The notes under the pieces: generated by a model
Databases searched by the model: none
The model's input: the letters and a program-made list of their open reading frames with translations, nothing else
Told to the model about the DNA's origin: nothing
Made by a program: the position numbers and the translations under genes
Shown here: in pieces, positions 62,348 through 64,000 of the stretch
How positions within the stretch are numbered: the first letter of the stretch is position 1
Layout: each line of letters begins with the position of its first letter
From: Cucumis sativus
Lineage: Eukaryota > Streptophyta > Magnoliopsida > Cucurbitales > Cucurbitaceae
Direction: 5' to 3'
Assembly (NCBI RefSeq): GCF_000004075.3
Contig: NC_026660.2
Location: 10,354,001 to 10,418,000, forward strand
Length of the DNA: 64,000 nucleotides

Positions 62348-64000
62348 ATGGAGATGAGAATGAAGAAGTACAACCAACTCAGTCCTGAGAGGGCTAAGGT
62401 GTGGACTGAGAAATCGCCCAAATATCAACAGGTTCGGAAGGTGCCTGTAATTTACTATCTATGCAGAAATAGGCAGCTGGAGCATCCTCATTTCATGGAA
62501 GTTCCACTCTCATCCTCTGAGGGACTGTACTTGAGAGGTATTGCCAAATCGAAATGTATAAGAATATGTTATGCCCCTCCTCTCCCAATGGATTTATATG
62601 CTTTAAAGTAGTTTTTGCCCAGATGTGATTAACAGGCTTAACGTTCTCAGAGGAAGAGGCATGGCTACCTTATACTCTTGGTCTTGTAAGAGGTAAATTA
62701 TTTATGATCTTAACGTTTGCTTTAGATTCTCTTTGGAGGATGATAAATGTTGGAGAGAAATAATCTGAAAACTCAGATGCTTCAGTTTCTGAAATATTGA
62801 AATGTAGCAGCATTCTTATAGTGCAATGTGTTGGGCCTAATTGTGCAGAAGCTACAAGAATGGATTTGTTTGGCATGATCTCTGTGAAGATGACCTAATT
62901 CTTCCGGCTCACGGAAATGAGTACGTTCTCAAAGGCTCCGAGCTGTTTGAAGAGTCCACTACTAGTAAAGGTTAGTAAAAAAATTTAAGGTAAAAGGTTT
63001 TGAAGACATACATAATCGGGGGTTTAAATTCACATCTGACATAACTTGAGAAACTAAACCGGGAAAGAAACTCACGGATGGTTATTTGGTTCTATTTCTC
63101 GTGGTAAAAAAGTATTGAAAGTTAGATATGATCTCGCAGACCATTTCAGCTCCATTGGCAATGTGAATATTCAGCCACTGAAGCAATTACCTGATCCAGC
63201 ATCTTCCCAGAGTCAGGACGATTCATCATCATCTTCAAGCATGACCGGAAAAGAAATGAAAAATTCTCAAGAAGATGACCTCTCGTTGTCTGTTCTTCGA
63301 CCTGGTTCATCAAGCATGTCTCCGGATTCTGGAGGTGGAAAAAGTTCATGGGGTGGTTGTCTTAGCTTGACAGAATACAAGGTGTACAAGACTGATGGCT
63401 TGTCTGATGCATCGACTCAGACTGAGGAAAATATTAGCAGACCAAAAACACGAGAAACGTGTACAAGGGGAGTTTCAACGGATGATGGTTCCCTAGAACC
63501 AGATTGTAACCAGACTCTTAACAATGCGGCTTCAAATCATAAGAAAAACTACGATGCTCCTCAGGATTCAGTTTCTCCACCCACATTGTCCTCTAGTGCT
63601 TCCTCCTCAGGTGGGAAGACTGAAACGTTAGAGTCTCTTATCAGAGCTGATGCCAGTAAAATCAACAGTTTTAGGATTCTTGAAGAAGAAGAAATTCGGA
63701 TGCCAGCCAATGCAAGACTCAAGGCTACAAATGTGTTAATGCAACTTATATCGTGTGGATCAATATCGGTCAAGGATCATAGTTTTGGACTCATTCCATC
63801 GTACAAGCCAAGGTTTTCTCACACCAAATTTCCCTCTCCATTATTCTCTACTACAGTGATGTTGGGAGAACTCAACTGCTTGTCTGAGAATCCTAGGATG
63901 ATGGGCTTGAGGTTGGAAGACAAGGAATATTTCAGTGGTAGCTTGATTGAGACTAAAATGCTGCAAGCGGATGGGCTGACAACTCTAAAACGATCATCTT
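62348..64000 (+). CDS. SOK: SOSEKI polarity protein (DUF966), 3' end beyond window
   Basis: Exons 62348-62537, 62623-62692, 62849-62970 and 63140 to the window end; phases 1, 2 and 1 agree. 414 residues are visible and the frame is open at the last base, so the C-terminus is missing. The N-terminal DIX-like domain (about 28-125) reads [20 protein letters not shown], then [31 protein letters not shown] and [14 protein letters not shown], which defines SOSEKI/DUF966. Known SOSEKI proteins polymerise through this domain and localise to cell corners or edges, reading body-axis polarity and influencing division orientation. The rest is Ser-rich and disordered, with a conserved [16 protein letters not shown] motif near residue 350. 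Which SOSEKI it is cannot be told from the sequence alone; apparent synteny favours the Arabidopsis SOK3 position. The start is the first ATG in the frame after a CT-rich leader. Confidence 0.92.

Noticed and set aside
1-64000. CRISPR arrays, bacterial operons, phage or viral integrations, conserved microRNA precursors
   Set aside because: No spaced direct-repeat array, no prokaryotic gene layout, no viral protein and none of the well-known plant miRNA sequences I looked for were seen.

Overview
This is plant nuclear DNA, almost certainly from a eudicot. The genes are intron-rich with GT-AG junctions, the spacers are strongly AT-rich with many microsatellites, and the proteins are plant families (R2R3-MYB, XTH, SOSEKI, FRA8-type GT47). 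A cucurbit such as Cucumis is my guess from general character only; nothing in the window proves the species.

Nine protein genes could be assembled exon by exon with every junction in frame. In order they are: an R2R3-MYB of the RAX/Blind type (5232-6301, -); an alpha-L-fucosidase of the FUC1 type (11754-13581, +); a METTL21-like methyltransferase with nine coding exons (13859-16839, -); a small zinc-ribbon/OB-fold-like protein (17552-18608, +); a group III xyloglucan endotransglucosylase/hydrolase close to XTH31/XTH32 (24499-25818, +); a GT47 glycosyltransferase of the FRA8/IRX7 type (29012-30659, -); a DUF1635 coiled-coil protein (47775-48635, +); DNA ligase 1 with 17 coding exons and two in-frame start codons (50086-56968, -); and a SOSEKI/DUF966 polarity protein cut off by the window end (62348-64000, +).

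Between the genes are long, AT-rich, gene-poor stretches, the largest about 17 kb (30660-47774). They hold simple repeats, short tandem duplications, a few decayed transposon pieces and a tRNA-like, SINE-like element. A 5'-truncated LINE 3' end with a poly(A) tail sits antisense inside an intron of the methyltransferase gene.

Three genes act on the wall: FUC1 trims fucose from glycans, the XTH cuts or joins xyloglucan, and the FRA8-like enzyme is needed for glucuronoxylan. From memory of the Arabidopsis map, FUC1, FRA8, a DUF1635 gene and a SOSEKI gene lie together on chromosome 2, with a paralogous F8H-DUF1635-RAX1 block on chromosome 5, so the window looks like a conserved ancestral block. 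The methyltransferase and OB-fold genes are divergent and share a short promoter with site II and TGACGTCA motifs; the ligase upstream region carries site II and an E2F-like site, fitting a growth- or S-phase-linked housekeeping role. I found no clear evidence for an undescribed multi-gene system. The best unexplained items are exon-like islands at 23913-24056 and 49540-49612.
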